Source: Theropithecus gelada
Lineage: Eukaryota; Chordata; Mammalia; Primates; Cercopithecidae
Assembly: GCF_003255815.1 (NCBI RefSeq)
Contig: NC_037681.1
Location: 85,353,703 to 85,417,702 of the forward strand
Direction: 5' to 3'
Length of the DNA: 64,000 nucleotides
Translations under genes and position numbers: made by a program
Shown: positions 21,806 to 34,346 of the stretch, piece by piece
Position numbering within the stretch: position 1 is the stretch's first letter
Layout of the letters: every line of letters starts with the position of its first letter
Notes under the pieces: model-generated
What the model was told of the DNA's origin: nothing
Databases searched by the model: none
Seen by the model: the letters and a program-made list of their open reading frames with translations, nothing else

Positions 21806-22054
21806 GCAGTATTTTTCAAACTACAGATCATTATCCACTGAGTCATGAGATCAATTAGATGAATTACAGTCAGAATTTTTTTTAAAATGACCTACCTTTG
21901 AATATAATAGAAAACAGCAGAATGCCTTGTACATAGTGAGGATGAGTGTTGTTTCAAGATAATTTTCTTCAATCAAATGTGTGTGTATACGTGTGTCTCA
22001 ATGTAAAATACATTTCTTACTGTGGATTTCTGTCCAAACATTTGAAAGGCGCTA
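21806..22054 (+). mobile_element. Short hAT-like element, copy B (near complete)
   Basis: The left end 'cagtatttttcaaactac' and the right end 'aacatttgaaaggcgctag' are approximate inverted repeats. The interior includes 'gagtcatgagatcaattag', 'atagtgaggatgagtgttg', a GTGTGT stretch and 'tcaatgtaaaatacatttct'. This is the layout of a non-autonomous hAT element. Copy A at 20,627 is a partial relative. Confidence 0.62.
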
Positions 22055-22698
22055 GTTGGGCACACTGTACTGAGCATACATGCTGGGTAATTTTCTGCCC
22101 AGCTACTATCTTTCCAGGGAAACAGCCACCCAGCCACTTACAGCCATACAGGCAAACACACATGTCACCATGTTTCTATGTGACCCTCACCTCATGAGTT
22201 ACTTGCTTATAATTTTTTAACTTGGCAGTCACAGAACTTTTCAGTAACAGAAGCTACAGGATAAATTGCTGGTGGGCATGTTTCCAGCCATATGGAGAAA
22301 TGGTCTGCTCTGAGAAGGAATGGAATAAACATGCAGAAAGAGGCAGAGATGAAAGATGGAGAGTTCTGGCCATACTGAGGCCAGTTGCATTACTGCTCTT
22401 CCCACAGTTTGGTGGCCCAATTCTTTCTTAGATCCTGTAAGCAAGTAAGTCCCCATTTTCTGCTAAGTTACTTTCATAGGTTTCTGATATTTTCAATCAA
22501 ATATATATGCAATGCCTGTTTTTGTCCTAAAGACTTGGGGGCTGAAGTGATGAACTGAAAATTTCAATCCCAATAAATAATAAACACATTATTGTCCTAA
22601 AATTCATTAACCTCCCTGCCCTCACCACACTCTATTTATCATGGAAGGGAAAACTGGAACAATTCATTAAAAGTTACAAATATTAAAAGATTATTGCT
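22055..22698. other. Unique DNA
   Basis: No repeat recognised. Two opposite frames at 22,222-22,431 and 22,241-22,456 overlap and have no recognisable product. Confidence 0.4.
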
Positions 22699-23019
22699 GG
22701 CCAGGCGCGGTGGCTCACGCCTGTAATCCTAGCATTTTGGGACGCCAAGGTGGGCATATCACAAGATCAAGAGATCAAGACCATCCTGGCCAACAGGGTG
22801 AAACCTCGTCTCTACTAAAAATACGAAAATTAGCTGGGCGTGGTGGCTCATGCCTGTAGTCCCAGCTACTCGGGAGGCTGAGGCAGAAGAATCACTTGAA
22901 CCTGGGAGGTGGAGGTTGCAGTGAGCTGAGATCGTGCCACTGCACTCCAGTCTGGCGACGGAGCAAGACTCCGTCCCCTCAACCAAAAAAAAAAGAAAGA
23001 AAGAAAGAAAGAAAAAACA
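22699..23019 (+). mobile_element. Alu 1 of a same-orientation group
   Basis: Full-length plus Alu with a tail ending in (GAAA)n. The site 'ttattgctg' precedes it at 22,691-22,699, and 'ttactgctg' follows the next Alu at 23,328. The second Alu therefore appears to have landed in this one's tail. Confidence 0.93.
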
Positions 23020-23327
23020 GGCCGGGTGCAGTGGTTCACGCCTGTAATCCCAGCACTTTGGGAGGCCGAGGTGGGCAGATCACGAGGTCAGGAGATCGAG
23101 GCCATCCTGGCTAACACAGTGAAACCCCGTCTCTACTAAAAATACAAAAAATTAGCTGGGCGAGGTGGTGGGCACCTGTAGTCCCAGGTACTCGGGAGGC
23201 TGAGGCTGGAGAATGACATGAACCCGGGAAGCGGAGCTCGCAGTGAGCTGAGATCCCGCCACTGCACTCCAGCCTGGGAGACAGCGCAAGATTCTGTCTC
23301 CAAAAAAAAAAAAAAAAAAAAAAAAAT
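23020..23327 (+). mobile_element. Alu 2 of a same-orientation group (AluY-like)
   Basis: Full-length plus Alu, CpG-rich, with a 26-base A tail at 23,302-23,327. It sits head to tail directly against the previous Alu with no unique base between them. Confidence 0.94.
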
Positions 23328-23385
23328 TACTGCTGAAATTCAACTGTCATCTTCACCACTATAATGAAATAAAGAACATTTTGGG

Positions 23386-23693
23386 GGCCGGGCACGGTGG
23401 CTCACACCTGTTATCCCAGCACTTTGGGAGGCTGAGGCGGGCAGATCACGAGGTCAGGAGATCGAGACCATCCTGGCTAACACGGTGAAACCCTGTCTCT
23501 ACTAAAAATGCAAAATATTAGCTGGGTGTGGTGGTGGGCACCTGTAGTCCCAGCTACTTGGGAGGCTGAGGCAGGAGAATGGCGTAAACCCAGGAGGTGG
23601 AGCTTGCAGTGAGCCGAGATCGTGCCACTGCACTCCAGCCTGGGCGACTGAGTGAGACTCCGTCTCCAAAAAAAAAAAAAAAGAAAAGAAAAA
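23386..23693 (+). mobile_element. Alu 3 of a same-orientation group (AluY-like)
   Basis: Full-length plus Alu. The 12-base target-site duplication 'aaagaacatttt' is exact at 23,371-23,382 and 23,694-23,705. Antisense frames at 23,477-23,750 are its shadows. Confidence 0.94.
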
Positions 23694-23876
23694 AAAGAAC
23701 ATTTTAGGGTAAACATGGTAAGTGGAGGTGGAATCCTCAAACGTATGCACTGTTTATAATATTTTACTTCTGTCTCTGGCCTGATTTAAAGCCAGTGAGA
23801 CACATTATGGTAGTCAGGTATTGCACAGTCCTTTATCAATACAGTGTCTTTATTTTTTAAAAACTAACCCAAAATT

Positions 23877-24187
23877 GGCCAGGTGTATGGTTCACGCCTG
23901 TAATCCTACCACTTTGGGAGGCCAAGGTGGGCAGATCACCTGAGGTCAGGAGTTCGAGACCAGCCTGGCCAACATGGTGACACCCCATCTCTACTAAAAA
24001 CACAAAAATTAGCTGGGCGTGGTGGTGCACATGTGTAATCCCAGCTTCTCGGGAGGCTGCGGCAGGAGAATTGCTTGATCCTGGGAAGTGGAGGTTGCAG
24101 TGAGCGGAGATCACACCACTGCACACCAGCCTGGGCGACAAGAGCGAAACTCTGTCTCAAAAACAAAACAAAACAAACAAAAAAAAA
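23877..24187 (+). mobile_element. Alu 4 of a same-orientation group (AluS-like)
   Basis: Full-length plus Alu. 'actaacccaaaat' at 23,863-23,875 and 'actcacccaaaat' at 24,188-24,200 form the target-site duplication with one mismatch. Tail is A-rich with AAAAC units. Confidence 0.94.
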
Positions 24188-26269
24188 ACTCACCCAAAAT
24201 CATTCTATTCTATTGAGTTCTTAGACCCTGGAGAACTAAGTGAGGGCAAAACACCCGATTATAGCCAAATACTGCTGACTGAGAGGCAGAAACATGAGTA
24301 AATGAAAAGAGGTTGGCTAAAAGGCAAAAAAATGGAAGCTGAGTATGATCCACGCGAAGCAAGCAGGATACTGAATGCAGTTTTTTAAGTTAAAGAGAAA
24401 CCCATTCCTCTAAGAATGTAACACAGCTTCCTCCCATACCTGCTTTATTGGAGACTACTTTGCCCTTGAAATTTACAATCCAACTGTCTTTGTGTATATC
24501 TGAATATTTCATGCAGAGTACTGTGAAAACTGACCCATTTACACCATGCAGTTTGTTCAGTTTGGGAAGCAACTATTTAGAAAGACAAACTTAATTCTGG
24601 TGCAAATTAGGTCTATAAAGGCATTCTGTGAGTGTTCATTGGCAAAGTGATCTCTTTCATATAATGACACTTGTAATTATTCTGATCAATTTTGCATTCC
24701 CTATCAATTCAGCTTGACTTGGAGACAGCCCAAATTATCAGGGGTGCATTCAGAAAGGCTCTCCAGGTTCTCAGCTGATCAGTGCTCAGGGAAGGCCGTG
24801 AAACATGTGGCTTGCTCACCATTAGCTCTTTGAAAATGTATTTTAAGCAGTTCAAAGTTATTAGCAGAGCTTTTATAATAAGATATGAGTAATATGTGAT
24901 TTTCTAAGTTAAAACTTTTAGGGACAAGACCTAAAGAGAAACTTGGTGCTAACAATAACAGTTTGATTTGCTTTTAATATTATCCTTCAGCTTCTCAGGG
25001 ATGGGTGGCATTATTCCAAAAGTTCCAAAGTGGCCACAGTTGCTATTTTTGTACAAATAGGAGGTCATATAAGAACATATAAGAAAGGGCTTCTTCATAA
25101 ATGTTTCCTGACGACCAAGACCAAATTTGGATTATCTATGACATTCTTAGTCTTTTAAATGGCTGAAGACTTAGCACTAGGTGCATTTTCTCCTGAATTA
25201 AGCCTCTCCCACTAGATCCAAAACTCCTCCAGAGCTGGTTCCACACAGGTCTTCGCACAGAGTAGACACTCAGGAATATCTGCTAGAAGCTCAAGTCAAA
25301 TTAGCTCTTGAGACAAGATCTGTACCTCTGTTGAAGGAGGTGTCCTTTAAAAGAAAGAACACAATGGTCTGAGTTTGAGGAAGTGGGCCCTAGTCTTTGC
25401 AATTAACTGGAGTTTCACTTTCCTTATGAAGGGCTTTACTCTAGATTTAAATATATATATACATATTTGAACCAAATGGTCCCTAAGGTTCATTCAGCAT
25501 GGTTCTAAGTAAGAAATAACAAGGCTCTTCTTTTATTCAATTATTGACTTCAAAGTCAATCAAGAAGCTACCCTTTGATGATATATATGTTCTTATTGTG
25601 AGTAACATGGAATGGTCACTAAGGCAGATTTTTAGACGGTGGTTTTCTGTGAAAATATGAGAGTGACAGATAGGGAAGACCAGGAAGCTAGAGGCTATCA
25701 AAGTGCTGGTTGCATGGTGGAGGGACTACTGGAGCAGGATGGCTCTAATGACTACTAGCTGTGTGCCCTTGGACAAGCTGTAAACTCTCAGAAGTCTGTT
25801 TCCTCATTTGTAAAATGGGAGGCAGTACCTCACAAGGTGGTTGTGGCTGTGGGTGTTAAATAGGATAATGCTCATGACAGCACTTACAAACTGCAAGGCA
25901 CCATATAGATATAGATGGTATTACTCCTTGTACCAACCTGCCAAAATGTTTTTTTCGACAAACTCTGAAGTATTAAAATAAAAAGCTAATGCTTTCCCAA
26001 ATAACTAAAATTGAAATTCTACTTTGTTTTCTGTTCATATGACATCTATGTGTGGAGTGGACAGCAAGACAACTTAAGAGTTAAAATCTAAGCCCAGCTT
26101 GGCTCTCCAGCTGGTCTACCACTGACTTCAGTTATCTAACATCTGGCCTCTGCCCTTACTACTATTAGTTTACAATTGCAAACAACCTCAGGCAGTGCTG
26201 AGAAACCCCACTGCCTGTTAGATGATAAGCTGGGGCACTTCAGGAATTGTTTTGCTTTGTTTTGTTTTT
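24188..26269. other. Mainly unique DNA with L2 and MIR pieces
   Basis: About 25,190-25,300 resembles an L2 3' end ('cacagagtagacactcagga'). About 25,375-25,490 and 25,740-25,920 are MIR-like ('gctgtgtgcccttggac', 'cctcatttgtaaaatggga'). The rest is unassigned. A minus-strand segment ending at 24,440 abuts a GTATGG donor-like sequence, but this is weak evidence for an exon. Confidence 0.5.
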
Positions 26270-26690
26270 AACTTAAAGCTGGTTTGGGCAGACCCCCTAC
26301 TGCCATTCCTGTAAGAATAGGTGTGGGTTTCCCCAAGGGCAGTGTTGGGGAAGACCCGGACTGGCACGCACGCTGCACTGGCTGCTTTCTGCACTGCATT
26401 CCACAGGGTGCCCACAGCACTGCAAGGGCTGCTCTCTCCTTGAGCTCCTGCATGGCTACTCCCTGCATGAGTAGCTTACCGCATGGCTGCTCCTTGCATG
26501 GGCAGCTCCCCGCAAGGCCAGCACAATGCATTGCACAGGCTGCTCTCTGCACGCATCACTCCATGCTCACAGCAGCCCTAGACTTTGAGACTTTAACTGC
26601 AGAACAGAAGTGAGAGGCTTTGGCCGGCAGCTGTTACTTGCTCCTTATTCTTTGTCACTCACAGAAAAAAGAGAAAGATGGTAAGAAGGC
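26270..26690. repeat. GC-rich block with imperfect GCATGGCTGCTCC-type repeats
   Basis: Unlike its AT-rich neighbours, this block is rich in short TGCATGG, CTGCTCC and GCACTGC units, mainly at 26,360-26,570. It may be a fragment of an LTR or an old minisatellite-like sequence. Both strands are open for about 95-110 codons, which follows from the composition. I do not recognise the family. Confidence 0.5.
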
Positions 26691-26912
26691 AGTGACTTGT
26701 TTTCTTTGTTTCTTCATAAATGGAGGCTTTGAGAACCTTCTATATACTTTATTCCTTCAGCCTGCTATAATTTTAAAAACTGGTAGTGTCATCTTTTAAA
26801 GGCAAAACATTTTTTTCCATTTAATGCAATAAAATGCAAAATAAATAGCCTTTTAGATTGTTTTACTTTATTCAGTAAGATACATTTCTTTCACCCAAAT
26901 TTATTTATTTAT
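26691..26912. other. AT-rich unique DNA
   Basis: No feature recognised. Confidence 0.4.
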
Positions 26913-27219
26913 TTAATTTTTTCTTTTTTTATTTTTTGAGACGGAGTCTTGTTCAATCACCTAGGCTGGAGTGTAATGGTGCAATCTTGGTTCACTGCAA
27001 CCTCCGCCTCCCAGGTTCAAGTGATTCTCCTGCCTCAGCCTCCTGAGTAGCTGGGACTACAGATACACGCCATCACGCTCAGCTAATTTTTGTATTTTTA
27101 GTAGAGACGGGTTTCACCATGTTGGTCAGGCTGGTGTCGAACTCCTGACCTCAGGTGATCCTCCCACTTCAGCCTCCCAAAGTGCTAGAATTACAGGCAT
27201 GAGCCACCACGCCAAGTCC
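26913..27219 (-). mobile_element. Alu antisense
   Basis: Antisense Alu with a degenerated T tail, ending 'cacgccaagtcc'. Several CpG sites are decayed. Confidence 0.92.
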
Positions 27220-30200
27220 AAATGTACTCTTTATCTTGGGTATATTTTAGTCACTATTGTATAGATGCTAGCTTATTGAGGTTGCTAAATAATTAACTTC
27301 TGATTATCACAGCTTTATTTAAAACTCATTTCTTTGAGTGCCTGCTATCTGCCAAAGTACATTTTAAAAAGCAGTTTATTTTTTAAAACTGCATTTGCTT
27401 TTCATTCAAGGGTAAACTAAAATCAACATAAATTTGTATTCCCTAAACATACACCTCCTAGGTGAGCTGCTCCAAGTTCTGGGCATTCAGCAGAGAAGGC
27501 CCCATACTTCGCTATGGATAATCCACACATATCTAAGCACTCTTCCCGCCTATTCTTAATGTCACCCTGAAAAACTAACTCAGTCACAAACAGAAAACCA
27601 AAAGCTACCTACAACCTGAAGTATTCCCAAATCAGATATGCAACTATATAAATCATGGAAAGTAATAGTTCTTTTTCTACTTTTTGTAACTGCCTGAAAA
27701 TAAACCAGAAGTGAGCACATGAGAAAAGACAACTATTTTATATAACAAATAAGTTATATTTTCACCAGTGGCTATTCAACTTTCTCTTCCTCCCCCAATA
27801 AAATTCTGATTTCTAACTAATAGAGGAGTCCTTTTATGTTGGTTTTGCCTCTTCCAGTTAACAACACAAAAGAATTACGACCATTCATCCTCTCAATTTT
27901 ATGTAGCTTTCAGAAGCCAAATGAGCAACAGGATCATCTTGTTAATAAATCTTTCCAATTAAGCTGTGAGTATAGGCTTATGCTAGATTTTTCAAAGGCT
28001 CTCTCAGAAGCAGAGGAGTGGGTTACCTTATTGTCTAGGAGTTCCCAAATGCAAAAAGAATGTATCTGATGTTCATGCACAGATGTCTTGACTGGGGAAA
28101 AAAAGAAAATTCATAAATCATCAAACCACACATTTTAGATGGGAGAGGAAGTAGCAGAATGGAACAATTAACAGTTACTATTCTACAGAAATTATTTAAT
28201 ATAGTGGAAAGAGAGACAAGGCAGGGCTTAGAAGGCCTGAATTTCAGTCACTCCCCCACCACTTACTAACTTTTTTATTCTCTGGACTTGAATTGGCACA
28301 TTTCTAAGATAGGAACAGCCACAATTCTCTTGCTGATCACACAGATTTGTTGTTGGGATTACATGTGAAAATTCACAGATAAGTACTTTAAAAACAGTTT
28401 TAAAGGGCTACTCCAGTGTTTCTGACATGAACAAATTTCTCTGCATTACGTTCACTCAAGCGTGACTGAAGATGATCAAAGCCGGCCCTTCCACAGTTCT
28501 GTCAATGGGGAATCTCTGAAGTGGGTCCGCTATCACCACTGCATGGGGTGACGTCAGGCTGTTGTTTACAGGAGAAGAGAGGCTGCCAATTTCCACTGAG
28601 CCCAAGACCTCTGTGGCCAGGCTTCTCGGGCTGCACATGAGCAAGAATGGACTCTTTATGTGTGGCATGTGTGGACATGCACCAGTTCACGTTCAGCGGC
28701 ACTAAAACAACAAAACTGCTTAACTGCTTGGTGTGAACACAACAGCATGCACTTTGGATCTTATTTCACTTAGAAGACTACGCAAAATTGATCAAAATGC
28801 AACTTTCACTTTTGTTACTCTGAAAGTGGGGAAAACCTGTCATTCAGCAACTTTATCCTCAGTTTGATTTTTAAAAAGCATTTTGAAAGCAGAACAGTTG
28901 ATTCTAGTTTTTACAGAACTCCCCTCAAGCTCTACATTCACTAACAAAAAGAACTATGGACAAAATATTTCAAAGCATAAAATATGTTCAGACTGCAGTA
29001 ACCAAGTTTTATAGGAACCACTTCATTTTCAGAGTGGTTGCAGTTGCTTCTTCCTATAAGTTCAGGAAGTACTCACTCAAGTACTAACATAGTCTAACTA
29101 TGGGGAGATATTTTGTTACATTTATTACTATAAAGGGGAAAAATCTGGCTTATTAACATTTGCCCATTCATGAAATTTCCTGGCAGAAATCAGCCTGTTA
29201 AATCAAATTTAGAAGGGCAAAAAAGAAAATAGGGGCTGCATTCATTATAATCTTTCTTCAACTATCCATCACCTTCTGGGATAGCAGTCAAATCAGGAAT
29301 AATATGGGAGCGGATCGTGTTTATAACTGGCAATGAAACTTTACTTCAGACAATAAATCTCGTGTAAATCCTAACACTGGAACACTGAAGAAGAGATGTG
29401 GGAAATATTCTTGGTCCCTGGAAATTAGTTTCTTTGGTCCTGTTTTAAGTGTAGCTGAAAAAAGGAGAAACTATGGCTCAGTAATAAAATGAAGCCCAGA
29501 AAGAATCCTAAGTTCTGTTTTTGGCTCTGCAGTTGATTACGTATAATCCTAGGTCAAACACTTAGCCAAGATAGGCCTTATTCTCAGTGTCTGAGAAATG
29601 GTGATGATAATAACAAATATTACTTTTCAATTTTTAGGAAGACATAAGAAAAAAAGAAGATAACAAGTGAAAGTTTTATGCAGCATTACCTTACAGGAAC
29701 TAGAAAAGAACAGAAACATGGACTGGGCATCCAGCCGGACCCTGGCCAACTCCTCTGAGAGCTGTGGAGGAGAACTCACTAAACAAGGGGGAAGTGCCAT
29801 GAGCACTTCCTTCATTCTATAGTTAGACGTAACAGGAGTGTAAAAAGTATGACACCAGTTCAACTTTTTCAGGGTCGGTGCCAGCAAGTAATATTGGCCA
29901 CATATCCTAAAGACATCAAGAAACCTAGAGGGCTATCTAACGCCAGGGTTCCTCCCCAGCATGAGTGCTAACCCAGATGCCAAACACCTTTGTAGAAAAA
30001 TCTGGAAGTAGTTTCGGATTATACTTGAAAATGGCTGTCACCAGCTTCATTCCTTTATGTGGTGAAAGATACCTGAATACACGAGTCAATGATGATGTGA
30101 AACAAGGATAGCAAAAAGGCAGCAGGCAGGAGCATTAATAGTCTCAGTCAGGAATGCTTTAAATGAGTAGGAATTTTATCGACGGAAAAAAAGCAATGAT

Positions 30201-30771
30201 TAGAGCAGAGTTTCACACATTTGGAGCCAGTACAAAGTTCACGAACTCTATCTTTAAAAGAATAAAACTTCACATAAAGTAAATCAGCCAACTTGTCAGT
30301 CAAGGCAATCAGTAAGAATACTAAGAGAAACTGAATTGACGGGAACCCTTATTCTTAATATTTGCCCCGATCCAACTTTTACTTAAAATTCTAAAACTGG
30401 CTATTTGGACTTTACTTTTGTTACCTTTTCTGTTTGTCAAATTGACAGGATCACTAAAAGCAATTATAAATGCACACAGAGAAAACAGGAGGACATGTGA
30501 AGAACAGAAATTTATAAGTGGGTTGACCAGGCGCCCGTGTTTCCACTTGACACCCCATGGTGTAACTGCTTGCTGCACTCCAGTACATCAAAGCATCATG
30601 TGCTTGATGGTGTGATAGTTAGAAAAGTCATAATACACTTGCTTACTACACGTTTGCTACATAAACTGCCTCTCCAGGAGCACAAAGGGTTCCAAGAACT
30701 CACTACACAAATGTTCATAGGTGACTGTAAGCATTGAATCATTTCAGCTTCAAAGACACACCTAATAAAAA
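27220..30771. other. Repeat-poor unique DNA
   Basis: 3.5 kb with almost no recognisable repeats except MIR-like pieces near 28,230-28,390 and 29,515-29,625. Two minus-strand segments have donor-like junctions or unusual composition: 28,456-28,700 and 29,690-29,906 (see findings). No exon can be called with confidence. If the CpG island at 48 kb is transcribed leftward, this would be intron. Confidence 0.5.
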
Positions 30772-31017
30772 GCGGGTGGATCACCTGAGGTCAGGAGTTT
30801 GAGACCAGCCTGACCAACATGGAGAAACCCTGTCTCTACTAAAAATATAAAATTAGCCAGGCGTGGTGGTGCATGCCTGTAATCCCAGCTACTTGGTAGG
30901 CTGAGGCAGGAGAATCGCTTGAACCCGGGAGGCGGGGGTTGTGGTGAGCCGAGATAGCACCATTGCACTCCAGCCTGGGCAACAAAAGCGAAACTCCATC
31001 TCAAAAAAGAAAAAAAG
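30772..31017 (+). mobile_element. 5'-truncated Alu
   Basis: Begins within the left arm at 'gcgggtggatcacctgagg' and runs to 'ctccatctcaaaaaag'. The first 50 or so bases of Alu are missing. The antisense frame 30,762-31,166 is its shadow. Confidence 0.92.
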
Positions 31018-33711
31018 GAGAAGACTCCATTCCATTTCAGTAACTGACTAAACAAAACAGAACTTTTCTCTGCCAATAACTTTTTCCTAGTCACAAAAAT
31101 GCCTATTTTTTCCTCATCATATAATGGTGTAATGAGTTTAAACTGATACCTGCATCTAGCATTCAAAAGTTAAGATTTAAGTATTCCATAGAGAATCTCA
31201 TTTTGTATTCCCAAGGTGAGAGGTAGGGATACTGTTAGCTGGAATGTCAACAACTTGAACTGAAGAACAATTTAAAAGAGTAATTCTCACACCAACAATG
31301 TCAATAAGTGTACGAACAACATAAAGAGAAGCGAAGCAAAAGAATCTTAAAGAAAAGGCCTCTATTTTAGGAAATGGAAAATCCATGTTTAAAAAACTCC
31401 TTATTCACATAATTATTCAATAATAAAAATCACTGTTTCTCCAAAATACATGAACCTAGGTCACCAGAACAGTTGTCAGAGGCCATGTGAACTGATTTGT
31501 AGACTGCACAAACAAAAAATGGTGGTAACAAGCACCTCTCCTCCAACATGAAAGTGATCTCTTTTATGCAATGCTTCTTTGTCCATCTCCCTGTCCAATC
31601 ATCATGTAAGATCAAAACAGAAAAACAAGTGGTCAAATACCTTTATAACTATTAATAACCCTAAATTAGCCCGCATGGAAAAAGTTTCCATTTTTATCAT
31701 ATTGTTCTTAAAATGCCTCAGTACTGCAAAAAATAAATATTCACGACCCATGTCAATCTAGTGTACTTACTATTCAGTAATCACTACACTAGTGATAACA
31801 TGAAATTAGTGGCAGTGGAACACAACAATGCTGAGGAGACAAGAGTGTCTTTGTACCACAAGGATTTCATGCTAAGGTAGGAAAGATGGATCCATGACCT
31901 GGTACACAATAAAGCTTATGTCTAGGGACTTAGCCAAAGTACAGACAAATTTTCTCCAAGTATAATCTCTTTTCCAAATAGTTTTTAAAACTATTGTAAA
32001 TGCATTTTCCTTAGCTGGTCAACAATTTTTCACTGGTCATGCTGCAGTTTTCAGTCAGAATAAGAATTCCTCGAGAAAAAAGAAAACAATAAATGACCTG
32101 GAACAATTGCAGTTTGCCCTTAAAATCCATTGCACACAACTTGAAATTGTAGATCTTGCCCATGAGAAGCTCCAAGAGAGTACACAGGAATGACAGAATT
32201 AAGAAAGAAGCAAACATAAAGACAAAGCGCTAGCAATTGCTCTATCATTGGAGTATAAACCTTCAGTAATAAGTGCCAGATAATACACTCTGGACTCTTT
32301 GTTGCTTTCCAATCCACTGTTAATTAGACTTTTGTTCTATTCTCTCAGGCAGACCAAGAAGTAGGGGCAAGAAACACAGTTAAAACATTTCTCAACAGAG
32401 AGGAAAAAGAGAAATTGAGTCAGTCCAACTGCTTAGTCTCAACTGGTTTTTACCTGCTTGATTGTTTGAAGACAAGAATACACCCTGATCCAGCAATGAG
32501 TATGGTCAACTGCGTAGCCGTGAATAAACGTTTCCCATACAAGACTTTCACGTCACAGCAAGGCCAGTCTTATTCTAGTTGGGAAATTAAATGTTAGTTT
32601 GTTTGAGCTTTTGGATCTTGATCTTGGCTTTCTTTTTTTTTTTTTTAACACTGGGTAGTGGAAATAAAAACAAAATCAAGCTATTAGATGGGAAACAACA
32701 GCCATTTCACTTTTCATTTCAGCCTCTGAGCCATTAGTAGCAAACCTTGGCTAAACAGTAAAAGTATTTGTTACACAGCAAAGGGAATCTTGTCCACAAA
32801 ACTTTTCTGCAAGGCACTAACATTTAAAATGTGCTCAAATGAAACCAAGCTTCATAAGTTATAATCATATTTCATCCTTCTTAAAAATAACCAATAGCAC
32901 TTCAAGGAATGCAATATGAATTTCAAATTTTTTTATTCTCAAAACTCAGCAATTTTAACCAAAATTATAGCCACAATGTCCTTTCTCTGGCCTCTTTAAT
33001 AAAATTATAATTTATCTCAGAGCTTTGCCTTCATTGTGCAGCATTACAATTATAGAACCTAATTTGAGATGTGTTAGAATTATCAACACACACTTAAAGA
33101 GTTCCTTTAAAAAACATCTCTCTGGCTGAAAAGATTCATGCCAGCAGAAGCTCTGAATTACGGATCGAACCATCCAAAATCTGAGTATTTTCAGTATTTA
33201 CAGAGTTAACAGATCAATAGCTACCTCAACACTAAATCTAAAAATTAAAGACACTGAAAAAAAGTAACAGAAAGGAACAAGCCAGGGTTCAGCATCTTCC
33301 AAGTCAAGAGAGAGATCAGACTTCTCACCCTTCTTCCATTCTCTTGCCACGGAGGGTGGCAGAATTAAACGTTCTACTTACAGGGGTCAACAGGGATCAA
33401 TAACTTTCTTTCAAGAGTGATCCTGTCATTTTGGAAGAAAATCCAAAAGGGAAGAACATCTCATGTAATCAGGTTGTGGCAATTTTGCAGGAAGTCACAG
33501 GTGTTTCAGAAGTGCTTTAGAAATACCATAGGGGGAAAAATATGACAATCCTTCTCTATTTTGAAAAGGGCATGCCTGAACAAAGACCCTCCATTGTTCC
33601 CGCATACAGTATTGGAAAACATGTCTCTGGAAGATGACTCTCTCCTGCAGTAGGTATGAGAGGGTTCAAGACCAAAGAATCCAAAAAAAAATGTATTGGT
33701 AAATTAGACAC
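31018..33711. other. Repeat-poor unique DNA
   Basis: 2.7 kb with no recognised gene. T run at 32,632-32,646. The small frames at 31,198-32,600 carry no signature I can identify. Composition is AT-rich and intron-like. Confidence 0.45.
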
Positions 33712-33933
33712 TTTTTTTTTTTTTTTTTTTTTTTTTGAGACAGAGTCTTGCTCTATCACCCAGGCTAGTGTGCAGTGGTGTGATCTCAGCTCACCACAAC
33801 CTCCACCTCCCAGGTTCAAGCAATTCCCTGCCTCAGCCTCCCGAGTAGCTGGGATTACAGGCGCCTGCCACCATGCCTGGCTAATTTTTGTCTTTTTAGT
33901 AAAGATGGGGTTTTACCATCTTGACCAGACTGG
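33712..33933 (-). mobile_element. 5'-truncated Alu, antisense
   Basis: Antisense Alu cut at 'cttgaccagactgg', so its head and part of the left arm are missing. The flanks 'aattagacac' (33,702-33,711) and 'aattagacat' (33,934-33,943) form a target-site duplication, so truncation occurred at insertion. A second T run follows at 33,943-33,955. Confidence 0.92.
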
Positions 33934-34209
33934 AATTAGACATTTTTTTTTTTTTAAAGGAAATTCTGGTGAAACTGGAGCAGCTACACTACTGTGGTGA
34001 GTCTAGATTTTCCTAAAATATCAAAAACCTGGTCTATCCTGCACAAATAAGTTACTATATTTCAAATACCTTTTTATTTTGCTTACCTTTTCATGGGTCA
34101 TCATGGTTTTCTTTTCATAAAGGGTGAAATCTATTTCAACTCGGTTTTTATGGACAGTAAAGCTGAAGAGATTTTTCTTCACATTTGATAAATATGTACA
34201 ACACACAGT

Positions 34210-34346
34210 TTTTTTAAGTGTTATTTTTAAAATATGGGGTCTTGCTACGTTGCCCAGGCTGCTCTTGCACTCCTGGGTTCAAGTGATCCTCCTGCCTCAG
34301 CCTCTGGAGTAGCTGGGACTACAGGTGCATGCTGCCATGCCTGGCC
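34210..34346 (-). mobile_element. Free left Alu monomer (FLAM-like)
   Basis: Single-arm element on the minus strand: starts 'ggccaggcatggcagc', ends 'agcctgggcaacgtagc' and 'gaccccata', then a T-rich tail. It lacks a right arm and its internal order fits a fossil left monomer older than dimeric Alus. Confidence 0.75.

Noticed and set aside
24390..24572. Minus-strand open segment before a GTATGG donor-like site
   Set aside because: The donor match is weak and no acceptor or coding homology is seen.
27836..28069. 77-codon plus frame without repeats
   Set aside because: No recognised domain and no flanking splice sites that fit. The length is ordinary for random sequence.
30540..30760. Possible processed pseudogene or small RNA
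   Set aside because: No recognised parent gene, A tail or target duplication.
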